Shown one piece after another: positions 1-5,454 of a DNA stretch of 12,900 nt. The stretch lies in the NCBI GenBank assembly GCA_947624095.1, contig CANQIR010000017.1, positions 1 to 12,900 of the forward strand, read 5' to 3'. Numbering within the stretch: position 1 is the first letter of the stretch; each line of letters begins with the position of its first letter. Both the position numbers and the translations under genes were made by a program. Source of the stretch: an uncultured Bacilli bacterium. GTDB lineage: Bacteria; Bacillota_I; Bacilli_A; RF39; UBA660. The notes below the pieces were generated by a model. The model saw only the letters and a list, made by a program, of their open reading frames with translations, had not been told where the DNA came from and did not search any database.

Positions 1-526
1 CTTCGGCTTTTTCATTGCTACCTAAAGCTTTCATTAAAACGTTTTTCTTAGGATGGAACTTGGCTTCTTCTTCAGTTAGGTCGCCCGCAGCAACTAAAAG
101 GTTTACTAAGGTATGGTCTTTGGTAACTTTATGAAGTTTACCATTTTTTAAGACAAATCCAGAACTATCACCTAAATTACCAAATATTAAGTATTCTTTG
201 GTAAGAATGGCAGTTACTACTGTAGTTCCCATTCCGGTAGAATCAGGATTTTCTATAGTATAGTCAATAATATTTTTATTAATTTCACTAATGTTATCAT
301 TTAACCAATTGACAGCATCTAATTTGGAGCCAACGCTAGCTAGGGATGAGAAGCGTTTGCCGAGATGAGTAACAACCATTGAGGAAGCTACTTCACCAGC
401 TCGGTGCCCTCCCATACCATCAGCAACAATCATCAGGTATTCACCACTGGCATTTTTTAAAATAGTTACACTATCTTCGTTATGACTTCTTACTTTACCA
501 GCATCTGTTAAATAAAATGATTTCAT
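1..526 (-). CDS. prpC: PP2C-family Ser/Thr protein phosphatase (PrpC/Stp type), 3' end cut by window edge
   Basis: This encodes a metal-dependent cytoplasmic phosphatase that removes phosphate from Ser/Thr; in Bacilli it opposes the membrane kinase PrkC in control of wall growth and translation. The first 175 residues are visible and the C-terminus lies beyond the left edge. They carry the PP2C motifs in order: TDAGKVRSHNED (residues 7-18), the metal-site motif DGMGGH (36-41) followed by AGEVAS, GMGTT (98-102), NLGDSS (117-122), and KDHTLVNLLVAAG (136-148) with HPKKNVLMKALG after it. Start ATG at 526-524 has GAGGTG (537-532) five bases upstream and overlaps the rlmN stop by one base (TAATG), implying translational coupling. 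The order rlmN-prpC matches Bacillus, where prkC comes next. Oddity: the common GDSR signature reads GDSS here. The family call is secure; the partner kinase is inferred from gene order. Confidence 0.95.
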   Translation of the reverse strand, partial: MKSFYLTDAGKVRSHNEDSVTILKNASGEYLMIVADGMGGHRAGEVASSMVVTHLGKRFSSLASVGSKLDAVNWLNDNISEINKNIIDYTIENPDSTGMGTTVVTAILTKEYLIFGNLGDSSGFVLKNGKLHKVTKDHTLVNLLVAAGDLTEEEAKFHPKKNVLMKALGSNEKAE

Positions 527-1542
527 TATTTCACCTCTTTGCTTCTTAACTGTCCACAAGCAGCATCAATGTTACTACCAAATTCTTTACGGATGGTAAC
601 ATTAATACCATTTTTCTTAAGGACATCGTAGAACGATGTAATTCGTTCTTTACTACTCTTTTTAAATTGTAAATGATTAGTTTCATTGTAAGGAATTAAA
701 TTTACGTAGACATTTAAGCCTTTGAGTAAATTAGCTAATTCTTTAGCACAAGCATCACTATCATTTATATTATTAAGCATAACATATTCTATGGTAATTC
801 GTCTATTGGTCTTAGCAATATAGTGTCTTATTGTGACAATTAAGTCATTAATATTATACACTTTATTGACATTCATTATGCTAGAACGGATTTCATTATT
901 TGGGGCGTGCAATGAAATGGCTAAATTAATTTGGATGTTTTCATTACTTAATTCATCAATTTTAGGAATGAGGCCACAAGTTGATAAAGTTATGTGTCTA
1001 GCACCAATGCTAATGCCCATTGGGTCATTAATAATTTTAATAAAATTTAAAACATTATCGTAATTATCTAATGGTTCACCAATACCCATAATAACAACAC
1101 TATTAATTCTTTTACCGATATCTTCTTCGATTAATAAAATTTGTTCAACTATTTCATAGGTTTCTAGGTTACGGACTTTTTTTAAACGACCACTTTCGCA
1201 GAAGGCACATCCCATATTACAGCCAACTTGACTAGATACACAAACGCTTAGACCATAATCGTGTTCCATTAAGACCGCTTCAATATAATTATCATCTAAT
1301 AGTTTAAAAAGATATTTTTTCGTTAATTTATCTTCTTGTTTTTTACTAATAGAAATAAATTCTGTACTAAAATCTTGACTTAGCTTATCTCGGAGTTCTT
1401 TTTTTAAATTAGTCATCTCTGCAAATGATTTAACTCGCTTTTGATAGAGCCATTCATATATTTGTAAAGCTTTGTATTTTTTTTCATTCATATTTACGAA
1501 GTAATCTTCTAAATCACTTCGTTTGATACCGTAAATATTCAC
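526..1542 (-). CDS. rlmN: Dual-specificity 23S rRNA A2503 / tRNA A37 C2-methyltransferase RlmN
   Basis: A radical-SAM enzyme that methylates C2 of adenosine 2503 in 23S rRNA and of A37 in some tRNAs. Starting at the GTG at 1542 the protein has 338 residues, the usual length. Numbered from the upstream GTG at 1551 (add 3), the radical-SAM cluster motif CNMGCAFC is at 111-118, the resolving Cys is C104 in LSVCVSSQVG (7 residues before the cluster, as in E. coli C118/C125), the SAM-binding motif MGIGEPLDNYDNV is at 155-167, and the methyl-carrying Cys is C332 in ACGQL. The GTG at 1551 lies inside the Shine-Dalgarno AGGTGG (1553-1548), so the GTG at 1542, five bases after it, is the better start. 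An extended -10 lies between the recA terminator and this gene, giving rlmN its own promoter. It is followed without a gap by prpC. Confidence 0.97.
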   Translation of the reverse strand: MNIYGIKRSDLEDYFVNMNEKKYKALQIYEWLYQKRVKSFAEMTNLKKELRDKLSQDFSTEFISISKKQEDKLTKKYLFKLLDDNYIEAVLMEHDYGLSVCVSSQVGCNMGCAFCESGRLKKVRNLETYEIVEQILLIEEDIGKRINSVVIMGIGEPLDNYDNVLNFIKIINDPMGISIGARHITLSTCGLIPKIDELSNENIQINLAISLHAPNNEIRSSIMNVNKVYNINDLIVTIRHYIAKTNRRITIEYVMLNNINDSDACAKELANLLKGLNVYVNLIPYNETNHLQFKKSSKERITSFYDVLKKNGINVTIRKEFGSNIDAACGQLRSKEVK

Positions 1543-1547
1543 TATTA

Positions 1548-1553
1548 CCACCT
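1548..1553 (-). promoter_or_regulatory. Ribosome-binding site deciding the rlmN start
   Basis: AGGTGG with five bases before the GTG at 1542. The alternative GTG at 1551-1549 is part of this site and has no site of its own. Confidence 0.7.
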
Positions 1554-1559
1554 AAAAGA

Positions 1560-1568
1560 ATTATACCA
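1560..1568 (-). promoter_or_regulatory. Extended -10 promoter of rlmN-prpC
   Basis: On the minus strand TGGTATAAT (1568-1560) is a perfect TGnTATAAT extended -10 element. The -35 position would fall in the T-run of the recA terminator and shows no TTGACA match, which extended -10 promoters can tolerate. The transcript would start about 10 bases before the rlmN start codon, leaving a very short leader. Confidence 0.6.
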
Positions 1569-1581
1569 TATCTTGGATAAG

Positions 1582-1610
1582 AAAAAATAGTGAAATCAAA
1601 GTTCACTATT
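1582..1610 (-). terminator. Intrinsic terminator of recA
   Basis: On the minus strand AATAGTGAA (1610-1602), a 7-base loop, then TTCACTATT (1594-1586) form a perfect 9-bp stem running into a T-run (to 1582). The 5' arm contains the recA stop codon TAG (1608-1606), so hairpin and stop overlap. Confidence 0.85.
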
Positions 1611-2658
1611 CAGACTGAGTATCGTCTTTTTTAACTTGCTCTTGGTTTTGATTTTTAGTAAAGCCATAATGAGCACGAATTTTTTGCTCTATTTCAGCAG
1701 CTAACGCAGGATTATCTTTAAGGTATTGTTTAACGTTTTCTTTGCCCTGGCCAATTTTTTCGCCATTATAAGCATACCAAGCACCACTTTTATCAATGAT
1801 ATCTATCTCACTAGCTATATCAACTAGTTCGCCTTCTTTGCTTACGCCTTCGCCATACATAATATCGACGCTAGCTGTTTTAAAGGGAGGAGCGACTTTG
1901 TTTTTAACAACTTTAATTGTGGTACGATTACCGATAATTTGGTCACCTACTTTAATTTGTTCAGCTCGGCGAATATCTAAACGGATAGAAGCATAGAACT
2001 TTAAGGCACGACCACCAGGAGTGGTTTCAGGATTGCCAAATAGAACACCAACTTTTTCCCGCAATTGATTAATAAAGATAGCTGTAGTTTTAGTTTTATT
2101 AATGGTACCGGATAGTTTTCTTAGGGCTTGGGACATTAAACGGGCTTGAAGACCAACGTGAGAATCTCCCATCTCCCCTTCGATTTCTGCTTGAGGTACT
2201 AAGGCTGCAACAGAGTCAATGACAACAATGTTAACAGCTTCACTACGAACTAAGGCTTCACAAATTTCTAATGCTTGCTCACCAGTATCAGGTTGAGAAA
2301 GTAATAGTTCATTAATATTGACACCTAAGTTTTTAGCATAGACGGGATCTAAAGCATGTTCCGCATCAATGAAAGCAGCACGACCACCAGCTTTTTGTAC
2401 TTCAGCGATAGCTTGGAGAGCAAAGGTAGTTTTACCTGATGATTCTGGACCGTAAATTTCAATTATTCGACCTTTAGGAAATCCCCCTACTCCTAAAGCA
2501 ATATCTAAGGTTAAAGAACCCGTTGGCGTTACATCGATTTCCATATGTTCTTGTTCGCCTAATTTCATAATAGCACCTTTACCGAATTGTTTTTCGATAT
2601 CAGCTAGGACTTGCTCAAGAGCTTTGTCCTTATCTTTTTCATCTTTGAGTATTTTCAT
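1606..2658 (-). CDS. recA: Recombinase RecA
   Basis: An ATP-dependent strand-exchange protein that coats single-stranded DNA, pairs homologous duplex and stimulates LexA self-cleavage. It is full length at 350 residues. Seen in order: N-terminal helix with [11 protein letters not shown] (24-34), Walker A GPESSGKT (70-77), AEHALDP (99-105), Walker [10 protein letters not shown] (145-153), DNA-binding loop L1 around [18 protein letters not shown] (160-177), INQLREKVG (196-204), and loop L2 through [18 protein letters not shown] (207-224). The tail is hydrophilic and acidic, ending DDTQSE, as in other RecAs. ATG at 2658 follows a strong AGGAGG. The gene is monocistronic, with a promoter and LexA-type box upstream and a terminator overlapping its stop. 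Upstream is pgsA, as in Bacillus, but cinA, which sits between them there, is absent. Trp codons are TGG and the gene has no internal TGA, supporting the standard code. Confidence 0.99.
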   Translation of the reverse strand: MKILKDEKDKDKALEQVLADIEKQFGKGAIMKLGEQEHMEIDVTPTGSLTLDIALGVGGFPKGRIIEIYGPESSGKTTFALQAIAEVQKAGGRAAFIDAEHALDPVYAKNLGVNINELLLSQPDTGEQALEICEALVRSEAVNIVVIDSVAALVPQAEIEGEMGDSHVGLQARLMSQALRKLSGTINKTKTTAIFINQLREKVGVLFGNPETTPGGRALKFYASIRLDIRRAEQIKVGDQIIGNRTTIKVVKNKVAPPFKTASVDIMYGEGVSKEGELVDIASEIDIIDKSGAWYAYNGEKIGQGKENVKQYLKDNPALAAEIEQKIRAHYGFTKNQNQEQVKKDDTQSE

Positions 2659-2692
2659 TTTGTATCCTCCTAAAAATTTCTCTTACATCTTC

Positions 2693-2721
2693 ATTTTATT
2701 ATACTTTGAAATGTTTGTCAA
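2693..2721 (-). promoter_or_regulatory. recA: recA promoter
   Basis: On the minus strand a perfect -35 TTGACA (2721-2716), a 17-base spacer and -10 TAAAAT (2698-2693). A TATAAT overlaps but at only 12 bases spacing, so TAAAAT is the better -10. The leader is roughly 30 bases and contains AGGAGG. Confidence 0.75.
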
Positions 2722-2730
2722 CAATTTTTG

Positions 2731-2744
2731 TAAACATACGTTCG
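2731..2744 (-). promoter_or_regulatory. LexA (Cheo/DinR) operator upstream of recA
   Basis: The minus strand reads CGAACGTATGTTTA (2744-2731). It fits the Bacillus SOS consensus CGAACRNRYGTTYC at 13 of 14 positions, differing only at the last base. It ends 9 bases before the -35 hexamer of recA, so LexA bound here would sit on the upstream edge of the promoter. It predicts a lexA gene elsewhere in the genome and DNA-damage induction of recA. Confidence 0.8.
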
Positions 2745-2754
2745 TGTATTGTTA

Positions 2755-2784
2755 AAAAGAAAAAATACTAGGTAAACTAGCATT
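2755..2784 (-). terminator. Intrinsic terminator of pgsA
   Basis: On the minus strand AATGCTAG (2784-2777), a 5-base loop and CTAGTATT (2771-2764) form an 8-bp stem with one G-T pair, followed by a long T-rich run broken by one C. Two bases of the pgsA stop codon TAA (2785-2783) lie in the stem. It separates the gpsB-rnpB-rodZ-pgsA unit from the recA promoter. Confidence 0.8.
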
Positions 2785-3382
2785 ATTTTTCACTAAATAT
2801 AAAGTCTTTATTAGCAAAGTAGTATTGGCAGCCAGAGACAACTGATAAGATAGTAGCAATGATGACTATTAAATCAGCTACAGAATAACCAAAGTATTCA
2901 AATGGTAAGTTATAGAATAAAACTAAGGTTATACCAATCATCATACAAATGGTTTTAATTTTACCTGGCCAACTGGCAGCAACGACTTTACCTTTATTAC
3001 CAGAAGCCATTTTAATGGAATCAACAACAATATCACGAGTAATAATAATAACAGGTACTACTACAGGAATAAAGCCATCATTAGCTAAGATAATAAGCAA
3101 ACCATTTACTAAAACTTTATCAGCAATGGCATCCATTACTTTACCAAAGTCAGTTACTAAATTACGACTTCTAGCTATATAGCCATCAAGAAAGTCGGTA
3201 ATCGAAGCGATGAGAAATAAAACGCCACATATTGGATAACGGATATCTATATTAACACCTAATAAATAATACTCAGGGAATTTTAAACCTAACTGATGCC
3301 AAGGAATTAGCAATAAGACTAAGATGATAACAGCTAAGGCAATTCTCATTAGAGTTATTTTATTTGGTAAATTTAGTTTCAT
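2783..3382 (-). CDS. pgsA: CDP-diacylglycerol-glycerol-3-phosphate 3-phosphatidyltransferase (PgsA)
   Basis: An integral membrane enzyme that makes phosphatidylglycerol-phosphate from CDP-diacylglycerol and glycerol-3-phosphate, the committed step to phosphatidylglycerol and cardiolipin. Numbered from the GTG at 3391 (202 residues), the CDP-alcohol phosphatidyltransferase signature D-G-x2-A-R-x8-G-x3-D-x3-D is intact: D69 G70, A73 R74, G83, D87, D91. The N-terminal LNLPNKITLMRI is typical of PgsA and several hydrophobic segments fit a multi-pass membrane protein. I choose ATG 3382 (199 residues): AGAGGTG (3395-3389) sits six bases upstream, and the GTG at 3391 is inside that site. rodZ ends 12 bases upstream, so the two are cotranscribed; rodZ-pgsA-(cinA)-recA is the Bacillus order. 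Confidence 0.96.
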   Translation of the reverse strand: MKLNLPNKITLMRIALAVIILVLLLIPWHQLGLKFPEYYLLGVNIDIRYPICGVLFLIASITDFLDGYIARSRNLVTDFGKVMDAIADKVLVNGLLIILANDGFIPVVVPVIIITRDIVVDSIKMASGNKGKVVAASWPGKIKTICMMIGITLVLFYNLPFEYFGYSVADLIVIIATILSVVSGCQYYFANKDFIFSEK

Positions 3383-3388
3383 TATTAA

Positions 3389-3395
3389 CACCTCT
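3389..3395 (-). promoter_or_regulatory. Ribosome-binding site deciding the pgsA start
   Basis: AGAGGTG begins in the last base of the rodZ stop codon and lies six bases before ATG 3382. It contains the in-frame GTG (3391-3389) that a longest-frame call would pick. Confidence 0.7.
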
Positions 3396-3865
3396 TATTT
3401 AACATAACTTATTACGTTTGTAGATTCATTATTAATAGTAATTTGTTTAACGGACCAAATAATAGCCAATATAACTAAGACGCCAATTATTAAGTAAACT
3501 AAAAGTAGGTTAGTTTTACGATACTTTGTTGGAGTTTTAGTATAAGGCGATGATATACGATTTTCTTCACGTTCTTTTGCCTGTTCTCTAACAGCTTTTT
3601 CAATATCTTTCACTGGTATTTTTGATGTATATTCAAATAAATATTCATTAAATTCATCGGTTATTTTATCGGGATTTAGTCCTAAATATTTTGCATAATT
3701 ATAGATATAATCTTTTAAAGCAAAGATATCTTTAAAACAGCCAATATTTCCAGCTTCAATATTTTCTAATATTAGGGTTTTAATCTTTAAATCATTACTG
3801 GCCTCTTCTAAGCTAATACCAGTTGTTTCTCTTGTTGATCTTAGCTCTTCGCCAATCTCGTTCAA
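3395..3865 (-). CDS. rodZ: RodZ-like cytoskeletal/cell-shape protein, short form (HTH + single TM)
   Basis: RodZ links MreB filaments to the wall-elongation machinery through a cytoplasmic helix-turn-helix domain that binds MreB. Seen here: an Xre/HTH_25-type domain at about residues 3-65 (GEELRSTRETTGISLEEASNDL, a second helical half ending in YAKYLGLNP), a charged linker rich in E, K and R to about 118, one transmembrane helix at about 119-138, then only some 18 residues outside. At 156 residues it is much shorter than Bacillus RodZ, which has a DUF4115 domain outside the membrane. Start is TTG at 3865, seven bases after AAAGGAGTG. The gene sits about 30 bases downstream of rnpB and directly upstream of pgsA, as rodZ does in Bacillus. 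A generic HTH membrane protein is possible, but gene order favours RodZ. Confidence 0.85.
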   Translation of the reverse strand: MNEIGEELRSTRETTGISLEEASNDLKIKTLILENIEAGNIGCFKDIFALKDYIYNYAKYLGLNPDKITDEFNEYLFEYTSKIPVKDIEKAVREQAKEREENRISSPYTKTPTKYRKTNLLLVYLIIGVLVILAIIWSVKQITINNESTNVISYVK

Positions 3866-3896
3866 GATAAGTCACTCCTTTTCTTTAACTAAAATA

Positions 3897-4253
3897 AATA
3901 AAATCTTATAAGCCATGTTCTGTACCACTAAGTGGCGACAAATATTTATCTATCTAGTAAACTAGATCTTTTGCTTCGTTTTGTTTCCTACGCAAAAGCT
4001 CCCCTACCAAAATTTGGGTTTCTCGCTCGTGGGGTTTACCGCGTTCCACTACTTTTGTTTCCAAAAGTCTCGTCTCTTTGGCACTTTAGGTCTTGCCACC
4101 ATACCATTAAGGCTTAGGCTTTAAGACGCCGTTAGATTTCTCTACTTTAGGTTATGGTTTCCCTAAACACGAACACTACAAGCATTCCAGCTTGTGCGAG
4201 TATGGACTTTCCTCTACTCAATTATATTAAGCAGCATTTGTCCAGATTTTATT
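3897..4253 (-). ncRNA. rnpB: RNase P RNA, class B (Bacillus type)
   Basis: The catalytic RNA of RNase P, which trims the 5' leader of pre-tRNAs together with RnpA. On the minus strand the conserved blocks appear in order: GAGGAAAGTCC (CR-I, 4214-4204), then CATACTCGCACA and the class-B GTAGTGTTCGTG block, GAACGCGGTAAACCCC, GAGCGAGAAACCCAAATTTT running into GGTAGGGG (the L15 GGU that pairs with tRNA CCA), TAGATAGATAA (CR-IV) and ACAGAACATGGCTTA (CR-V, 3923-3909). The ends form stem P1: AATAAAATCT (4253-4244) with AGATTTTATT (3906-3897), 10 bp. The inferred length is about 357 nt. The 5' arm of P1 includes the gpsB stop codon. gpsB next to rnpB is the usual order in Bacillus and Streptococcus. 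The true ends could differ by a few bases. Confidence 0.97.
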
Positions 4254-4581
4254 CATTTTTGCCATAAACAACTTTTTCAAGTTGACTCAATCTTCTAAGA
4301 AGATCTACATTATTTACTTGACCATTATTAGATGAAGCACTCTCTGCTGCTTCAATGTTACTTCTTAATTTACGAAGTTCATTTTTTAAGCGATTGTTTT
4401 CTTCAGTAAGAGAAGATACTTGACTCTCTAATTTTTTGGTCATGGCCATAAATTCAGTATAATCACGAATGACGATATCAAGAAATTTATCAACTTCTTG
4501 GGGTCTAAAACCTCTAGCATCTATTTTAAACTCTTTGTTTAAGATATCTTCAGGAGTTAAGACAATTCGATCATTATACAT
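4249..4581 (-). CDS. gpsB: Cell division regulator GpsB
   Basis: GpsB is a small DivIVA-like coiled-coil protein that binds the cytoplasmic tails of class A PBPs and balances septal and side-wall peptidoglycan synthesis. From ATG 4581 it has 110 residues: the membrane/PBP-binding head with ILNKEFKIDARGFRPQEVDK (13-32) then FLDIVIRDYTEF (33-44), a coiled coil at about 45-82, a polar linker, and the C-terminal trimerisation segment DLLRRLSQLEKVVYG (93-107). All of these match Bacillus GpsB. ATG 4581 lies six bases after AAGGGTG (4594-4588); the in-frame GTG at 4590 is inside that site. It has its own promoter and its stop codon overlaps the 5' end of rnpB. The recU-ponA operon starts about 300 bases away on the other strand; ponA encodes a class A PBP, the known GpsB partner class. 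Confidence 0.97.
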   Translation of the reverse strand: MYNDRIVLTPEDILNKEFKIDARGFRPQEVDKFLDIVIRDYTEFMAMTKKLESQVSSLTEENNRLKNELRKLRSNIEAAESASSNNGQVNNVDLLRRLSQLEKVVYGKNE

Positions 4582-4587
4582 ATTTAT

Positions 4588-4594
4588 CACCCTT
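4588..4594 (-). promoter_or_regulatory. Ribosome-binding site deciding the gpsB start
   Basis: AAGGGTG followed by six bases and ATG 4581. It contains the in-frame GTG (4590-4588), which would add three residues if taken as start. Confidence 0.65.
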
Positions 4595-4605
4595 CTTATG
4601 TATCA

Positions 4606-4635
4606 ATTATAATAGAATAAGAAGCTATTTGTCAA
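4606..4635 (-). promoter_or_regulatory. Promoter of gpsB (and probably rnpB-rodZ-pgsA)
   Basis: On the minus strand a perfect TTGACA (4635-4630), an 18-base spacer and a perfect TATAAT (4611-4606). The start of transcription would lie a few bases upstream of the gpsB ribosome-binding site. No comparably good promoter is visible before rodZ or pgsA, so this one may feed the whole cluster. Confidence 0.8.
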
Positions 4636-4732
4636 GATTGGTCGAATTGGAAAGGTCGATAGTATTTAAATTAAGGATACCTTCATCTATTTCTTTAAGC
4701 ATTTGATCAATAAAATAAGAAGCTCGTAACAT
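4625..4732 (-). CDS. Candidate small protein or leader peptide upstream of gpsB (35 residues)
   Basis: An ATG (4732-4730) opens 35 codons ending in TAG (4627-4625), just before the gpsB -35 box. Upstream is AAAGAGTGAT (4745-4736), of the GTGAT-containing kind used by neighbouring genes, and a perfect -10 TATAAT (4759-4754) at a suitable distance. The peptide begins MLRASYFIDQMLKEIDEG and ends in a polar N/S/T/D-rich stretch; it has no transmembrane segment and no cysteine. I do not recognise it. In Bacillus and Streptococcus the gene next to gpsB on this side is ypsA, but I see no YpsA similarity. It could be a real microprotein, a leader peptide acting on gpsB, or chance. The first half looks like an amphipathic helix. 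Confidence 0.4.
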   Translation of the reverse strand: MLRASYFIDQMLKEIDEGILNLNTIDLSNSTNLDK

Positions 4733-4753
4733 ATAATCACTCTTTCTTATCCT

Positions 4754-4759
4754 ATTATA
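4754..4759 (-). promoter_or_regulatory. -10 element upstream of the candidate small gene
   Basis: TATAAT on the minus strand (4759-4754), about 22 bases before the small ATG. The -35 region is weak (ATACCA at 17 bases). In such AT-rich intergenic DNA a chance match is possible. Confidence 0.35.
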
Positions 4760-4837
4760 ATTAATTTTATGAAAGATGGTATATTTTCGACAATGATAGA
4801 TAATTTATGTCAATATTATAATAATAGATAGGGAGAG

Positions 4838-4867
4838 TTGGATTTTTTCAGGAAGATATAGTATAAT
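4838..4867 (+). promoter_or_regulatory. Promoter of the recU-ponA operon
   Basis: TTGGAT (4838-4843, four matches to TTGACA), an 18-base spacer and a perfect TATAAT (4862-4867), ending 17 bases before the recU start codon. No SOS box is visible here, so unlike recA this operon does not look LexA-controlled. Confidence 0.6.
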
Positions 4868-4872
4868 TAAAA

Positions 4873-4878
4873 AAGGTG
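4873..4878 (+). promoter_or_regulatory. Ribosome-binding site deciding the recU start
   Basis: AAGGTG followed by six bases and GTG 4885. The GTG at 4876 is inside the site, and the ATG at 4879 follows it directly with no spacer. Confidence 0.65.
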
Positions 4879-4884
4879 ATGTTT

Positions 4885-5451
4885 GTGAACTACCCGAATA
4901 AAATTAATAAAAAGGCACCATTGAAGATGGAAATATCACACAGCAATCGAGGAATGAATCTTGAAGCTTTATTAAACCAGACAAATAATTATTATAAAGA
5001 GAAAGATATTGCTTTGATTTTCAAGAAACCTACTCCGATAGGGATTGTCGATGTGGCTTATGAGAATAAGAAAAAGATTATTAAAAAAGCTTATTTCCAG
5101 ATGCAGTCGACTTTGGATTATAACGGAATATATAAAGGCAAGTACATCGATTTTGATGCGAAGGAATGCTTAAACAAAACGGCATTTCCCCTATCGAATA
5201 TTCATCAACATCAAACTGAGCATATTAGAGGGGTTATTAGACATGGAGGGATTGCTTTTTTAATTATATTAATGAATGGGATACACTATTTATTAGATGG
5301 TACTGATTATATTTATTATATAGATAATTTTAAAAGGAAATCGATTGCATATAGTTATATAAAAGAAAAGGGATTAATTATAAAAGAAGGCTATCTACCG
5401 GCATTAGATTATTTAGAAGCAGTAGATAGAAAGTATTTTAAAGGAGAATAA
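4885..5451 (+). CDS. recU: Holliday junction resolvase RecU
   Basis: RecU cleaves Holliday junctions in Gram-positive bacteria and modulates RecA. From GTG 4885 it has 188 residues. Family blocks: N-terminal NYPNK (Bacillus RecU begins IRYPNGK, which supports this start), SNRGMNLEALLNQTNNYY (20-37), KKPTPIGIVDV (47-57), the nuclease core STLDYNGIYKGKYIDFDAKE (75-94) and FPLSNIHQHQTEHI (101-114). Catalytic D88 and K103 of the B. subtilis protein correspond to D78 and K93; E101 is replaced by Asp (D91), a conservative change in a metal ligand. Two other in-frame starts, GTG 4876 and ATG 4879, lie in or against AAGGTG (4873-4878), so GTG 4885, six bases on, is preferred. It is followed by ponA with three bases between, the usual Bacillus/Streptococcus pair. 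Confidence 0.95.
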   Translation: MNYPNKINKKAPLKMEISHSNRGMNLEALLNQTNNYYKEKDIALIFKKPTPIGIVDVAYENKKKIIKKAYFQMQSTLDYNGIYKGKYIDFDAKECLNKTAFPLSNIHQHQTEHIRGVIRHGGIAFLIILMNGIHYLLDGTDYIYYIDNFKRKSIAYSYIKEKGLIIKEGYLPALDYLEAVDRKYFKGE

Positions 5452-5454
5452 GAT

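Noticed and set aside
833..1063. Open frame on the plus strand inside rlmN, and similar frames at 1796-1996, 2949-3182, 9087-9275, 10165-10371, 11559-11813, 12168-12581 and 12654-12899
   Set aside because: All lie antisense to well-conserved genes, lack ribosome-binding sites and encode no recognisable family; they are by-products of the real frame's codon bias.
1571..1579. TTATCCAAG as a DnaA box
   Set aside because: It departs from TTATCCACA at the positions that matter and stands alone; no cluster or origin features are present.
3932..4117. 61-codon plus-strand open frame
   Set aside because: It lies antisense within the RNase P RNA gene, whose conserved blocks account for the sequence.
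4269..4284. CAACTT-GAAA-AAGTTG hairpin as an rnpB regulatory element
   Set aside because: It encodes the conserved GpsB C-terminal motif QLEK, so its symmetry may be coincidence; kept only as a side note to the rnpB finding.
4625..4732. Remnant of ypsA beside gpsB
   Set aside because: The position is right, but the 35 residues show no resemblance to YpsA that I can defend.
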